In this document: positions 35,901-41,918 of the stretch, piece after piece
Position numbering within the stretch: the first letter of the stretch is position 1
Layout: each line of letters begins with the position of its first letter
Source: Cryomorphaceae bacterium
GTDB lineage: Bacteria; Bacteroidota; Bacteroidia; Flavobacteriales; Schleiferiaceae
Assembly: GCA_007116495.1 (NCBI GenBank)
Contig: SKIJ01000037.1
Location: forward strand, 1-41,918
Length of the DNA stretch: 41,918 nucleotides
Direction of reading: 5' to 3'
Made by a program: the position numbers and the translations under genes
Notes under the pieces: model-generated
Told to the model about the DNA's origin: nothing
Database searches by the model: none
What the model saw: only the letters and a program-made list of their open reading frames with translations

Positions 35901-38799
35901 AGGTGAGTTTGGATGGGGTGTTTGGTTAACCGGTGGCGCCAATCACAATACCATTAAAAATTGTGAGATATTGGTGGATACAACCCAAACCACAACAAAC
36001 TATGGTGGTATCATCATGACCAGCGATGCAAGCAATGCCATCCCGTTTGGTTCTGCTCCATTTGGCAACCATAACACCATTGAAAACAATACCATTATTG
36101 GGGGTTACTACGGCATCACGTGTATTGGTAATAATATTTCGGACCAAGCTGTTGGAAATAAAATTCTCAACAACACGGTTACAAACTACCGTTTTTACGG
36201 AATGTATTTGCGCGGGCAAGACAGCCTTGAAGTGCGAAACAATGAAGTAACACGCGGCGATCGTTTCTTTTCGGGTTTTGTGACGTATTATGGTGTATTC
36301 TTCTCAACCGGCTTTACCAATAGCGTCATCGATGGAAACTGGATTCACAGCAGCTGCGACAACTGTGATAATGTTACATCTGCGCAGTATGCCACGTATT
36401 TTAGTGGAGCTTCCGGTTCAGCGGGCAATGTGAATATTTTCTCGAATAACATTATAAGCGATATCAATGGAGATGGATCAGCCTACGGAATATATGCCTT
36501 TACCAATAACTTCTGGCGCTACTATCACAACACGATTGTGATGGACGGAACTGCTCCATCCCCAACAACCTGGGCTGTTTATAGCTCCGGTAACACAGGC
36601 GATTCTGAATTTGTAAACAACATCATCTCTGCCGATAAAAGTGGTACCGTGGTTGGTATGAATTTCCCAACAGCAACCAATACCATCGGTGCAGATTACA
36701 ACGCCATCTATGTTCCCAATGGAGATGTAGGACGCTTGGGAACTACCGATTATTCAACTTTGGCCGACTGGCAAACCCAGGGATTTGAAGCAAATGGTCA
36801 ATTGGCGCCACCTAATTTTGTAGACCCTGCAAACCAAGACTATACTCCAGGTACACCAGCATACTCTCAACAAGGTGCCAACGTGTTGAGTGATGTGCCC
36901 GTTGATTTCTTTGGTGCTGTACGCAGTACTACACCAGACTTAGGAGCCATCGAGTTTATTCCGCCCGGTTGTGCCGGACCATTTGGATTAAGTCTAGACA
37001 GTGCAACGTCTTCTTCCGGATTCATTTCTTGGAATTCAGATGAAACGGAGTGGGTTGTTGAATGGGGACCTGTTGGTTTCCTCCCTGGGTCAGCTGTTGG
37101 AATACAGGTGGGCGCAACCAGCAATACAATGTTTGAAGTGGTTGGTTTTCAATCTAATACATGTTACCACGTATTTGTTGCGGAGGTGTGTAATGGCGAT
37201 ACCAGTGATTACACCGGACCACTTACCATTTGTACACCAAAAGCCAACGACGCCGAAATGCTTGGGTTGGTTACTCCAGAAGACCGCGATTGCGGTGAGG
37301 ATAATACAGATGTGGAAGTAGAAATTCGCAATAATGGATTTTTCCCCATCACGCAGGTTGATATCACCGTTGAAATATCGGGGGCGTTTACACAAACACT
37401 CAACCATACCTATACGGGTAACCTCCAGATGGGGCAAACCGATGTCGTAGTGGTGGGTAACCTCGACTTCAGCGATGGTGGTTTGTTTGATGTAGTAGCC
37501 TACGTGACGCTTCCCAATGATGAAGATTCCCTAAATGATACAGCGTCTACCATGGATTTACGTATCATACCCGAAGAGCCACGCATTGAAAACTTGCCAT
37601 TCTGTGCCGGTGATGATTCGGTTGTTCTTTTCGGCGTTCACCTTCCGAATTTAGTCGGCTACCGTTGGTACGATGCTGCAAGCGGTGGAACACTTCTCAG
37701 TACAGACGATACCATTATTGTCCCCTCTTCAGTACTGCCCAATTTATGGTTGGCCTACGATACAGCCATTGCGCCTACACCGATGTTTGGTACGGCTTGT
37801 ACACCACTATTCACAACAGGTTGTACTGTGGGTGATCAAATCGACAATGTTTCCTCAACAGGTGGTTTGACCTCAAACATCTCAAATCTGCAGTCGGGTT
37901 GTTCGTCCGGAAACTACGGAGACTTTACAAATCAAATGGTTGACGCAATCCCCGGACAAACCATCGACATCGAGGTACAGGCCGGTCCTTCTTGGAGTCA
38001 AGGCTTCCGCATTTGGATTGATTGGGATAACGACGGAGATTTTACCGGTCCCGGAGAAGATGTTTGGAATTCGGTAACCTCCGCAACAACACCGTTTACC
38101 GCAAGTATTACGGTTCCGTTGTCTGCAAGTCCCGGCGAGAAGCGTATGCGCGTTCGTTGCGACTTTGTTAGCGTGCCTACCGATCCGTGTGCGCAGCAGT
38201 CGTTCGGTGAAGTTGAAGACTACACCTTTGTGGTTGTTGGTGGTGAGGCTTGTAGCCCCAACAGAACGCAAGCAGACATTACTGGAGATTCCATCCCTGT
38301 AGCTTCGTTTACCTACACAATCCTTCCAAATTTGGAGGTAGAGTTTGTCAATACATCCACGCCTTCAGGAACAAATGCAGTATGGGATTTTGGTGCCATG
38401 GGTACGGCAACCGGTGATACCGTTACCATGACATTCCCGGAAACCGATACATTTGAAGTATGCTTACAGGTGAGTAACTTCTGTTCATCAGACAGCGTTT
38501 GCGAAATGATAGAGGTGTACGGTATAGGGGTTGAGACGTTTGCGTTGAGCAATCTCAATATCTACCCCAACCCCAATGACGGTCGGTTTACGGTTTCCTT
38601 TACTCAGGACTTTATCAGCGACGTTACCGTTGAATTGGTTGACTTAGCCGGTAAAACTGTTTATAAAGAACTAATCGAGGACTTTAGTGGTAGTTACCAT
38701 AAAATGTTTGACCGCACGGATGTAGCGTCGGGTAATTACCTGTTGCGCATACGAAATACCAAAGGCGCTGCCATCCGTAAAGTGACAATCAATAAATAA
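32911..38799 (+). CDS. Giant secreted adhesin with two beta-helix modules, GEVED, PKD and T9SS type A domains
   Basis: A 1962-residue extracellular protein. Signal peptide ends LSAQ. Then: an N-terminal beta-sandwich domain (about 29-215); an Ig-like domain (about 225-305); beta-helix module 1 (about 311-780); a CARDB-like linker (about 785-885); beta-helix module 2 (about 888-1353); an FN3-like domain (about 1355-1440); CARDB- and Ig-like domains (about 1445-1620); a GEVED domain (about 1630-1775, with IWIDWDNDGDF and FGEVEDYTF); a PKD domain (about 1790-1868); and a T9SS type A tail (about 1880-1962, LNIYPNPNDGRFTVSF). The two helix modules are clear homologues, an internal duplication. The role is probably adhesion or glycan binding; no catalytic motif was seen. 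It has its own promoter and terminator. Confidence 0.93.
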   Translation: MSQFYSRKKQTFFIAILALLFFGTSLSAQTTFTIGTGTTANTATGYPTPYGNWYWGNRLQMIYRASELTAAGATAGMISSISFNIDNLNSVPALNDFEIKIKNDVTNDLSAAWVTGMTTVVPAATYTPSSTGWNTHTFSSPFFWDGSSNIIVEVCSQNSSFTSSGNASVQWTTGLPTGTSRTYRMDAAGICSNTATSNLSPTNRPNAQFVITSGPCIDPPFAGFASVSDASPCINDNVNLSLDSLTLGAGQSYQWQVSLDGSTWASMPGDTNMNATITAADTAYYRAIVMCGTGVDTSTAVIVEPVGTPLSGTYTINQNAAASATNYTSFQSFFDDLECGGVSGPVIVNVVTNSGPYVERVVAPEISGVSSVNTITINGNGNELQHAGGANDRATLTFDGTDWVTIDNLVIEADGVSYGWTLHLTNGADHNTFTNCSFLSSETSTSTLFANIVFSNSPTSPTIAGSSGNHNHFEDNLIKGGYYGVAINGASAANLDVGNSFVNNEIAEWRYYGMYVRAQDSMVIHGNDIHRETRSDHTFHRAIHFWTGMRNARITNNKFRDFHTGTGGSTNTSTNYVIYMSSANGSATEPNIIANNLIYNMKNQGGYYGIYNFNSSDWWVLHNTFVHNPTEPSSNLTRIYYHTSTGNNLKFSNNIAYVDQPGTGQRHMVYLNNTSADIEVKGNAYYYDDPSAANNHIGYYGGNQSDISDWQAVNNSAFDQSAVVADPFFVNLAIDSLRPQNPILKFIGDNVLSAVPEDFDGTPRTATPDPGAYQFEPPQGADMTILGFSSPLGSCPGNVDVIVNVNNLASDTVTAIRINWSINNVAQTPVVVTDTFSSGNIVPITLGSFTLAAGVTYDIEAEIDSIYPGIDLDVSNNQAEILGYRSGLDGAYTIDQLSLPSATNFSSFEDFADALSSFGVCGSVVATVVSGTGPYTEQIAFGNISGASSTNTITINGNGNELSFLSTSGSERYTLALNSSSYVTIDSLRIVAQGGGTGEFGWGVWLTGGANHNTIKNCEILVDTTQTTTNYGGIIMTSDASNAIPFGSAPFGNHNTIENNTIIGGYYGITCIGNNISDQAVGNKILNNTVTNYRFYGMYLRGQDSLEVRNNEVTRGDRFFSGFVTYYGVFFSTGFTNSVIDGNWIHSSCDNCDNVTSAQYATYFSGASGSAGNVNIFSNNIISDINGDGSAYGIYAFTNNFWRYYHNTIVMDGTAPSPTTWAVYSSGNTGDSEFVNNIISADKSGTVVGMNFPTATNTIGADYNAIYVPNGDVGRLGTTDYSTLADWQTQGFEANGQLAPPNFVDPANQDYTPGTPAYSQQGANVLSDVPVDFFGAVRSTTPDLGAIEFIPPGCAGPFGLSLDSATSSSGFISWNSDETEWVVEWGPVGFLPGSAVGIQVGATSNTMFEVVGFQSNTCYHVFVAEVCNGDTSDYTGPLTICTPKANDAEMLGLVTPEDRDCGEDNTDVEVEIRNNGFFPITQVDITVEISGAFTQTLNHTYTGNLQMGQTDVVVVGNLDFSDGGLFDVVAYVTLPNDEDSLNDTASTMDLRIIPEEPRIENLPFCAGDDSVVLFGVHLPNLVGYRWYDAASGGTLLSTDDTIIVPSSVLPNLWLAYDTAIAPTPMFGTACTPLFTTGCTVGDQIDNVSSTGGLTSNISNLQSGCSSGNYGDFTNQMVDAIPGQTIDIEVQAGPSWSQGFRIWIDWDNDGDFTGPGEDVWNSVTSATTPFTASITVPLSASPGEKRMRVRCDFVSVPTDPCAQQSFGEVEDYTFVVVGGEACSPNRTQADITGDSIPVASFTYTILPNLEVEFVNTSTPSGTNAVWDFGAMGTATGDTVTMTFPETDTFEVCLQVSNFCSSDSVCEMIEVYGIGVETFALSNLNIYPNPNDGRFTVSFTQDFISDVTVELVDLAGKTVYKELIEDFSGSYHKMFDRTDVASGNYLLRIRNTKGAAIRKVTINK
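33841..36970 (+). repeat. Internal duplication: two homologous ~465-residue beta-helix modules
   Basis: Module 1 spans about 33841-35250 and module 2 about 35575-36970, in frame. Matching landmarks are GTYTINQ / GAYTIDQ, SSVNTITINGNGNEL / SSTNTITINGNGNEL, RYYGMYVRAQDSM / RFYGMYLRGQDSL, and PEDFDGTPRTATPDPGAYQF / PVDFFGAVRSTTPDLGAIEF. The DNA has diverged well beyond the protein, so the duplication is old and kept by selection. Confidence 0.85.
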
Positions 38800-38820
38800 T
38801 ACGATAGTTTGTATTTAATT

Positions 38821-38862
38821 AAACACTCTTCAGGCCATTTGCTTGAAGGGTGTTTTTTTTTT
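38821..38862 (+). terminator. Intrinsic terminator after the giant adhesin
   Basis: AAACACTCTTCA (38821-38832) pairs with TGAAGGGTGTTT (38844-38855) with one G-T wobble, followed by a run of ten T ending at 38862. It lies 22 bases after the stop. Confidence 0.9.
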
Positions 38863-39014
38863 GTCGTTATTTGTTTTTGAGCTGTATATTTAACTATTGA
38901 TTTAACTGTAACACCGTATAAATGGAGTATGTCCATAAAGTTAAAGTGGAAAGGCTAGACGTTCGGTTACAACGCAGCGATTGGACTTAATATACGGGCA
39001 CTAAATATAGGGGT

Positions 39015-40580
39015 ATGAAAAATTGGCGTCTCACTCCTTTTAGCATTTGTTTCGTTAGGTTTAAAATCCTTTTTTTATTTTTTGCTGTGTTCCTTGTTTT
39101 TCCGGTTTTAGGGCAAAGAGGAGTGGAGATGACGGAAAGATTTGTCAAAAGCATAAGTGCAAAAATTAATGTAAATACCTTAGCAAACTTCGGTGTTGAA
39201 AACATTTCTGATAGAGAAACGATGATTCTTCAGCCATTGGATTATCGTATAGATTCCATTATTCAACATCTTGTTTTTCCAATATTTAGTACACCTGAAA
39301 GACCTCAACGTGCGTTTGGATATTCGTTTTCAGGTACGGGATCAAACACTCGAGTTACTGAAGAGCGCATTTATACCTATCACGTTATGAACGGTGATTT
39401 TAGCGGTCAACAATCCAGACGATTATTAGATTATAATCAAAATCGCCAATTGCTTTCCGAGAGATTAGAGGAGCTGCAGTCGGATAGTTGGGTGGAGGTT
39501 GAAAGAATTGAGTACGCATACAATCAAAACGGTCATTTAGTATCATTAAAAGAGTTTTTCCATACTGATTTTTCTGTAGGTGATTCTATATCGTACAGGT
39601 ATAATGCTGACGGTCTTATTGAGTCGGTAGATTTTTATGAAAAATTGGGGACATTTAGGAATTGGTCGCGTTTCCTTAGCATAACAAACGTGACATACGA
39701 AAACAGAAACGAAACCGCTGTAGAGATTGGTGTAAGCGATGGTAGTGGCGGAATACAAACATTAATGCGATTGGTTGATTTAGAGTGGGATTTAGGATAT
39801 TACCCGATTGTTGATGGCTTTGTGAGCTTAATTGTGCCAAGTTATTCACCAAAATTATTTGGAAATGCGAAAATTACATATCCCTCTAAAGTGACAATTG
39901 AAGATTATGTTGGGGGAAATTGGTACACCAGGTCTAAATCAGAATTTGTGGGTCAAACCGGTAATGTATATGCGTTGAATGAAGCCTATGCATCGGGGTC
40001 GATAGGTGCTCCACTGACGGATTCGATTTTTCTGTATCTCCACGAAAACAGCAGTGGTGATTTTTATTATGTCTTTGCCGAGGTTTACGATACAAGTGGC
40101 ACAACAATGGTTCCGTATTTTAAAGACTCTATAGTTCATGATGCTTTTGGAAATGAAGCGCTTTACAGAAGTTCGTTTTTTGATATAGATAATCAGCGTT
40201 TTGTTACCACCCTTAAAGAAGAGAGGGGGTTTTCTTACGGGGTGAATAACGCAATCACTGAAATAGATTATTCGCATTATGAACGAGGGTTTTGGGAAAC
40301 TAATTTCAGGTTTGAGTTGTTTGGATTTAATAAAATCTCCACGGAAAGCATTTTGCGCTCTAATGCATGTAAGGTGTATCCAAATCCTGCAAATGAGTTT
40401 ATACAAATTGATTCTGCTTATGAGAATGATCAATCGTATAAAATTATGGGAATGGATGGTAAGGTGATGAAGTCTGGTAAGACTCAACGTGGTTTCATTT
40501 ATTTGGAAGGATTACCATCAGGGTTATATATATTACATTTAGAAAATGGGCTTAGAAAAAAGGTGGTGGTAAAAAATTGA
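39015..40580 (+). CDS. Secreted protein with YD-like repeats and a T9SS type A sorting domain
   Basis: The 521-residue product has a signal peptide ending VLGQ and a T9SS type A tail (about 445-521, KVYPNPANEFIQID, GLPSGLYILHLENG). The body contains short repeats of the form YxYNxNGxL, for example EYAYNQNGHLVSLKEF and SYRYNADGLIESVDFY, resembling YD/RHS-type beta-hairpin repeats. No enzyme motif was recognised. By eye the gene is clearly richer in A and T than its neighbours, which could mean transfer or weak codon selection. It is alone between the adhesin terminator and the serpin; no convincing promoter was found in the 215-base gap before it. Confidence 0.85.
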   Translation: MKNWRLTPFSICFVRFKILFLFFAVFLVFPVLGQRGVEMTERFVKSISAKINVNTLANFGVENISDRETMILQPLDYRIDSIIQHLVFPIFSTPERPQRAFGYSFSGTGSNTRVTEERIYTYHVMNGDFSGQQSRRLLDYNQNRQLLSERLEELQSDSWVEVERIEYAYNQNGHLVSLKEFFHTDFSVGDSISYRYNADGLIESVDFYEKLGTFRNWSRFLSITNVTYENRNETAVEIGVSDGSGGIQTLMRLVDLEWDLGYYPIVDGFVSLIVPSYSPKLFGNAKITYPSKVTIEDYVGGNWYTRSKSEFVGQTGNVYALNEAYASGSIGAPLTDSIFLYLHENSSGDFYYVFAEVYDTSGTTMVPYFKDSIVHDAFGNEALYRSSFFDIDNQRFVTTLKEERGFSYGVNNAITEIDYSHYERGFWETNFRFELFGFNKISTESILRSNACKVYPNPANEFIQIDSAYENDQSYKIMGMDGKVMKSGKTQRGFIYLEGLPSGLYILHLENGLRKKVVVKN

Positions 40581-40640
40581 TTAATCTAATCAAAAAAATA
40601 ATCGTACTTTAGTCATCCTCTATAATTAACGCAAATGTAT

Positions 40641-41867
40641 ATGAAATCCTCCACATTTTATCTCCCGATACTTTTTGCCGTTCTTGTTTCACTGTTCTCA
40701 TCGTGCAAAGATGATGAAGCGCCAACAGGAAAGCCGCCTATAGGAAGTGGTGCCAATGATGTAGCAACAGCATCGCATTGGATGGGTTTGGATGTGCTTA
40801 AAGCCATTCATTCTCATGAGCCCAACGAAACTGTTTTGATCTCACCCTTAAGTATCCAAACGGCGTTCAACATGGCGTTGGAAGCGGCCAAGGAAAGCAC
40901 ATACGACCAAATAACTGCTGTGATGCGATACGGTTCTTTAGACGTGGAAACCATTCGTAAACAAAGTGGTGAAACCGCCAATGTGCTGGTCAATCAAAGT
41001 GGACACCCATCAGTAACTCTTGCCAATGCCTTCTTTTACGACCCTACGCGCTTAGACCCAAATACTAATTTTATCGATGCACTTACAGAGCACTACGGAG
41101 CATATGTTGCTACTGGTGATTTTGATCAGCAGTCGGCCGTAGATAACATCAATCAATGGGTAGACGACAAAACAAAAGGGTTGATTGAAGAAATCATCGA
41201 TGACATTTCAAAAGATGAACTTTCGTTTTTGATCAATGCATTGCACTTTAAATCTGACTGGGCTAATGCGTTTGACGAAAATCAAACAGAAACCGGCAGT
41301 TTTAAAAAGACCGATGGAACAACCCTTTCGGTTGATTTTATGTCTTCGGATCGCAACGTTACCTCAACATTCAACGACAACTGGCTGATGGTTGACTTGC
41401 CGTTTAAGGACTCCACGTTCAGCCTAACGCTTGTGCGTCCCACTGATGATGATAAAACGAATTGGTTGCCTGATTTCACATCGCAAGACCTCAAAGCTCT
41501 CTACGATAAATTAGAGTTTCAACGTGTTTACGTGACGATTCCAAAAATGGAACTTGAGTTTGAATACGAGCTGAGCAAGCCACTAAAGGATTTGGGGATG
41601 ACCGATGCGTTTTTACATTCTGTAGCAAATTTCACCGGAATGGGAATACCTCTTGAAGGGCCGAACATTTTCATTACCCGTGTGGATCACAAAACCGTAC
41701 TAAAAGTCGATGAAAAAGGCGCTGAAGGTGCTGCTGTTACGTCCATTGGTTTTGGGGTGCTCTCTATGCCGCCTAGCATTACCTTTGATGTGCCGTATCT
41801 ATTGAGCTTGCGCCATATTCCTTCTGGTACGGTACTGTTTATGGGGTTTGTTGAGGAGCCGAGTTAA
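40641..41867 (+). CDS. Serpin family protease inhibitor, surface-type lipoprotein
   Basis: A 408-residue serpin with a lipoprotein signal ending LFSSC (Cys22) followed by KDDE, close to the K-(D/E)2 surface-export signal known from Capnocytophaga lipoproteins, so cell-surface display is inferred. The serpin fold is evident from ETVLISPLSIQTAFNMAL near the N terminus, FLINALHFKSDWANAF in the middle and SGTVLFMGFV at the end. The reactive loop begins with the hinge EKGAEGAAV (358 onward), whose small residues are those of an inhibitory serpin. Gap-free alignment to alpha-1-antitrypsin places the cleaved bond at Leu374-Ser375. An ATG two codons upstream (40635) is an alternative start. Confidence 0.93.
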   Translation: MKSSTFYLPILFAVLVSLFSSCKDDEAPTGKPPIGSGANDVATASHWMGLDVLKAIHSHEPNETVLISPLSIQTAFNMALEAAKESTYDQITAVMRYGSLDVETIRKQSGETANVLVNQSGHPSVTLANAFFYDPTRLDPNTNFIDALTEHYGAYVATGDFDQQSAVDNINQWVDDKTKGLIEEIIDDISKDELSFLINALHFKSDWANAFDENQTETGSFKKTDGTTLSVDFMSSDRNVTSTFNDNWLMVDLPFKDSTFSLTLVRPTDDDKTNWLPDFTSQDLKALYDKLEFQRVYVTIPKMELEFEYELSKPLKDLGMTDAFLHSVANFTGMGIPLEGPNIFITRVDHKTVLKVDEKGAEGAAVTSIGFGVLSMPPSITFDVPYLLSLRHIPSGTVLFMGFVEEPS

Positions 41868-41918
41868 GGCGCGTTTTAACAGTTAAAAACTAAAAGTTAA
41901 GAGTTAAAAGTATGCTTT
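41868..41918. repeat. AT-rich tail with three AGTTAA words
   Basis: AGTTAA occurs at 41881, 41895 and 41902 within 30 bases after the serpin stop. It may be the start of a longer AT-rich repeat cut by the window edge. No terminator is visible before the end. Confidence 0.3.

Noticed and set aside
33841-36970. Repeated motifs considered as a CRISPR or DNA repeat array
   Set aside because: The repetition is at protein level, in frame, with diverged DNA; there are no identical repeats with spacers.
39939-40487. 182-codon antisense frame inside the T9SS YD-like gene
   Set aside because: It lies fully opposite a gene with a signal peptide and sorting domain, and its own translation shows no recognisable feature.
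40577-40593. Hairpin TTGATTA / TAATCAA after the YD-like gene considered as its terminator
   Set aside because: The stem is 7 bp and AT-only apart from one pair, and an A-run, not a T-run, follows on the coding strand.
1-41918. Search for tRNA, rRNA, insertion sequences, phage genes and defence systems
   Set aside because: No cloverleaf, transposase, integrase, toxin-antitoxin or restriction gene could be supported by reading the sequence; a tRNA or Rfam scan would settle the RNA part.

Overview
This window looks like the chromosome of a Bacteroidota bacterium, most probably a marine, Flavobacteriales-like lineage; that placement is inferred from gene content. The evidence is two kinds of type IX secretion (T9SS) C-terminal sorting domain (type A on two proteins, the CHU_C/type B form on one), an AHLIGGE-type surface protein, an S46 dipeptidyl-peptidase, DUF6702 and IPExxxVDY-type proteins, a LysS with a C-terminal extension, lipoproteins with acidic patches after the lipid-bearing Cys, and promoters of the Bacteroidota form TTG-N17-20-TAnnTTTG. 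No rRNA, tRNA, transposase, phage gene or CRISPR array was seen.

Layout. 0-3.6 kb: tail of an unknown gene, a shared terminator, then the protein quality-control block tig-clpP-clpX on the minus strand. 3.7-6.8 kb: lysS and two tandem paralogous lipoproteins on plus. 6.8-11.6 kb, minus: a tryptophan 2,3-dioxygenase / M23 endopeptidase / alpha-beta hydrolase operon with two 8-nt gene overlaps, then a propionyl-CoA-carboxylase-type beta subunit. 11.6-14.4 kb: a 425-base gap with an orphan terminator, then a secreted protein with a type B sorting domain. 14.5-17.3 kb: divergent lepA and a PfkB-type kinase. 17.3-25.9 kb, minus: a translationally coupled lipoprotein pair (LPP20-like and TPR+CsgG-like), the overlapping set DUF6702 / HupE-UreJ / M1 peptidase, and an S46 peptidase of the DPP7 type. 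25.9-30.6 kb, minus: phhB-pyk, then acpP-fabF-rnc-IPExxxVDY. 31.0-32.6 kb, plus: purN-rnhA-cvpA. 32.9-41.9 kb, plus: a 1962-residue T9SS adhesin with two homologous beta-helix modules, a 521-residue T9SS protein and a surface-type serpin lipoprotein.

How it works together. Much of the window is core housekeeping: proteolysis, translation, fatty-acid synthesis, RNA processing, purine synthesis and glycolysis. Between these blocks lie cell-envelope and extracellular functions: secreted adhesins, peptidases that take up peptides, amino-acid breakdown enzymes (TDO, pterin dehydratase) and a protease inhibitor, consistent with a surface-attached, protein-degrading lifestyle.

Most interesting items: the TPR-CsgG/LPP20 coupled pair; the serpin whose reactive loop aligns gap-free with alpha-1-antitrypsin and predicts a Leu-Ser cleavage site; two back-to-back inverted repeats between acpP and fabF; the orphan terminator near 11.8 kb; and the conserved-looking DUF6702-HupE-M1 operon. 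I found no clear previously undescribed defence or mobile system.
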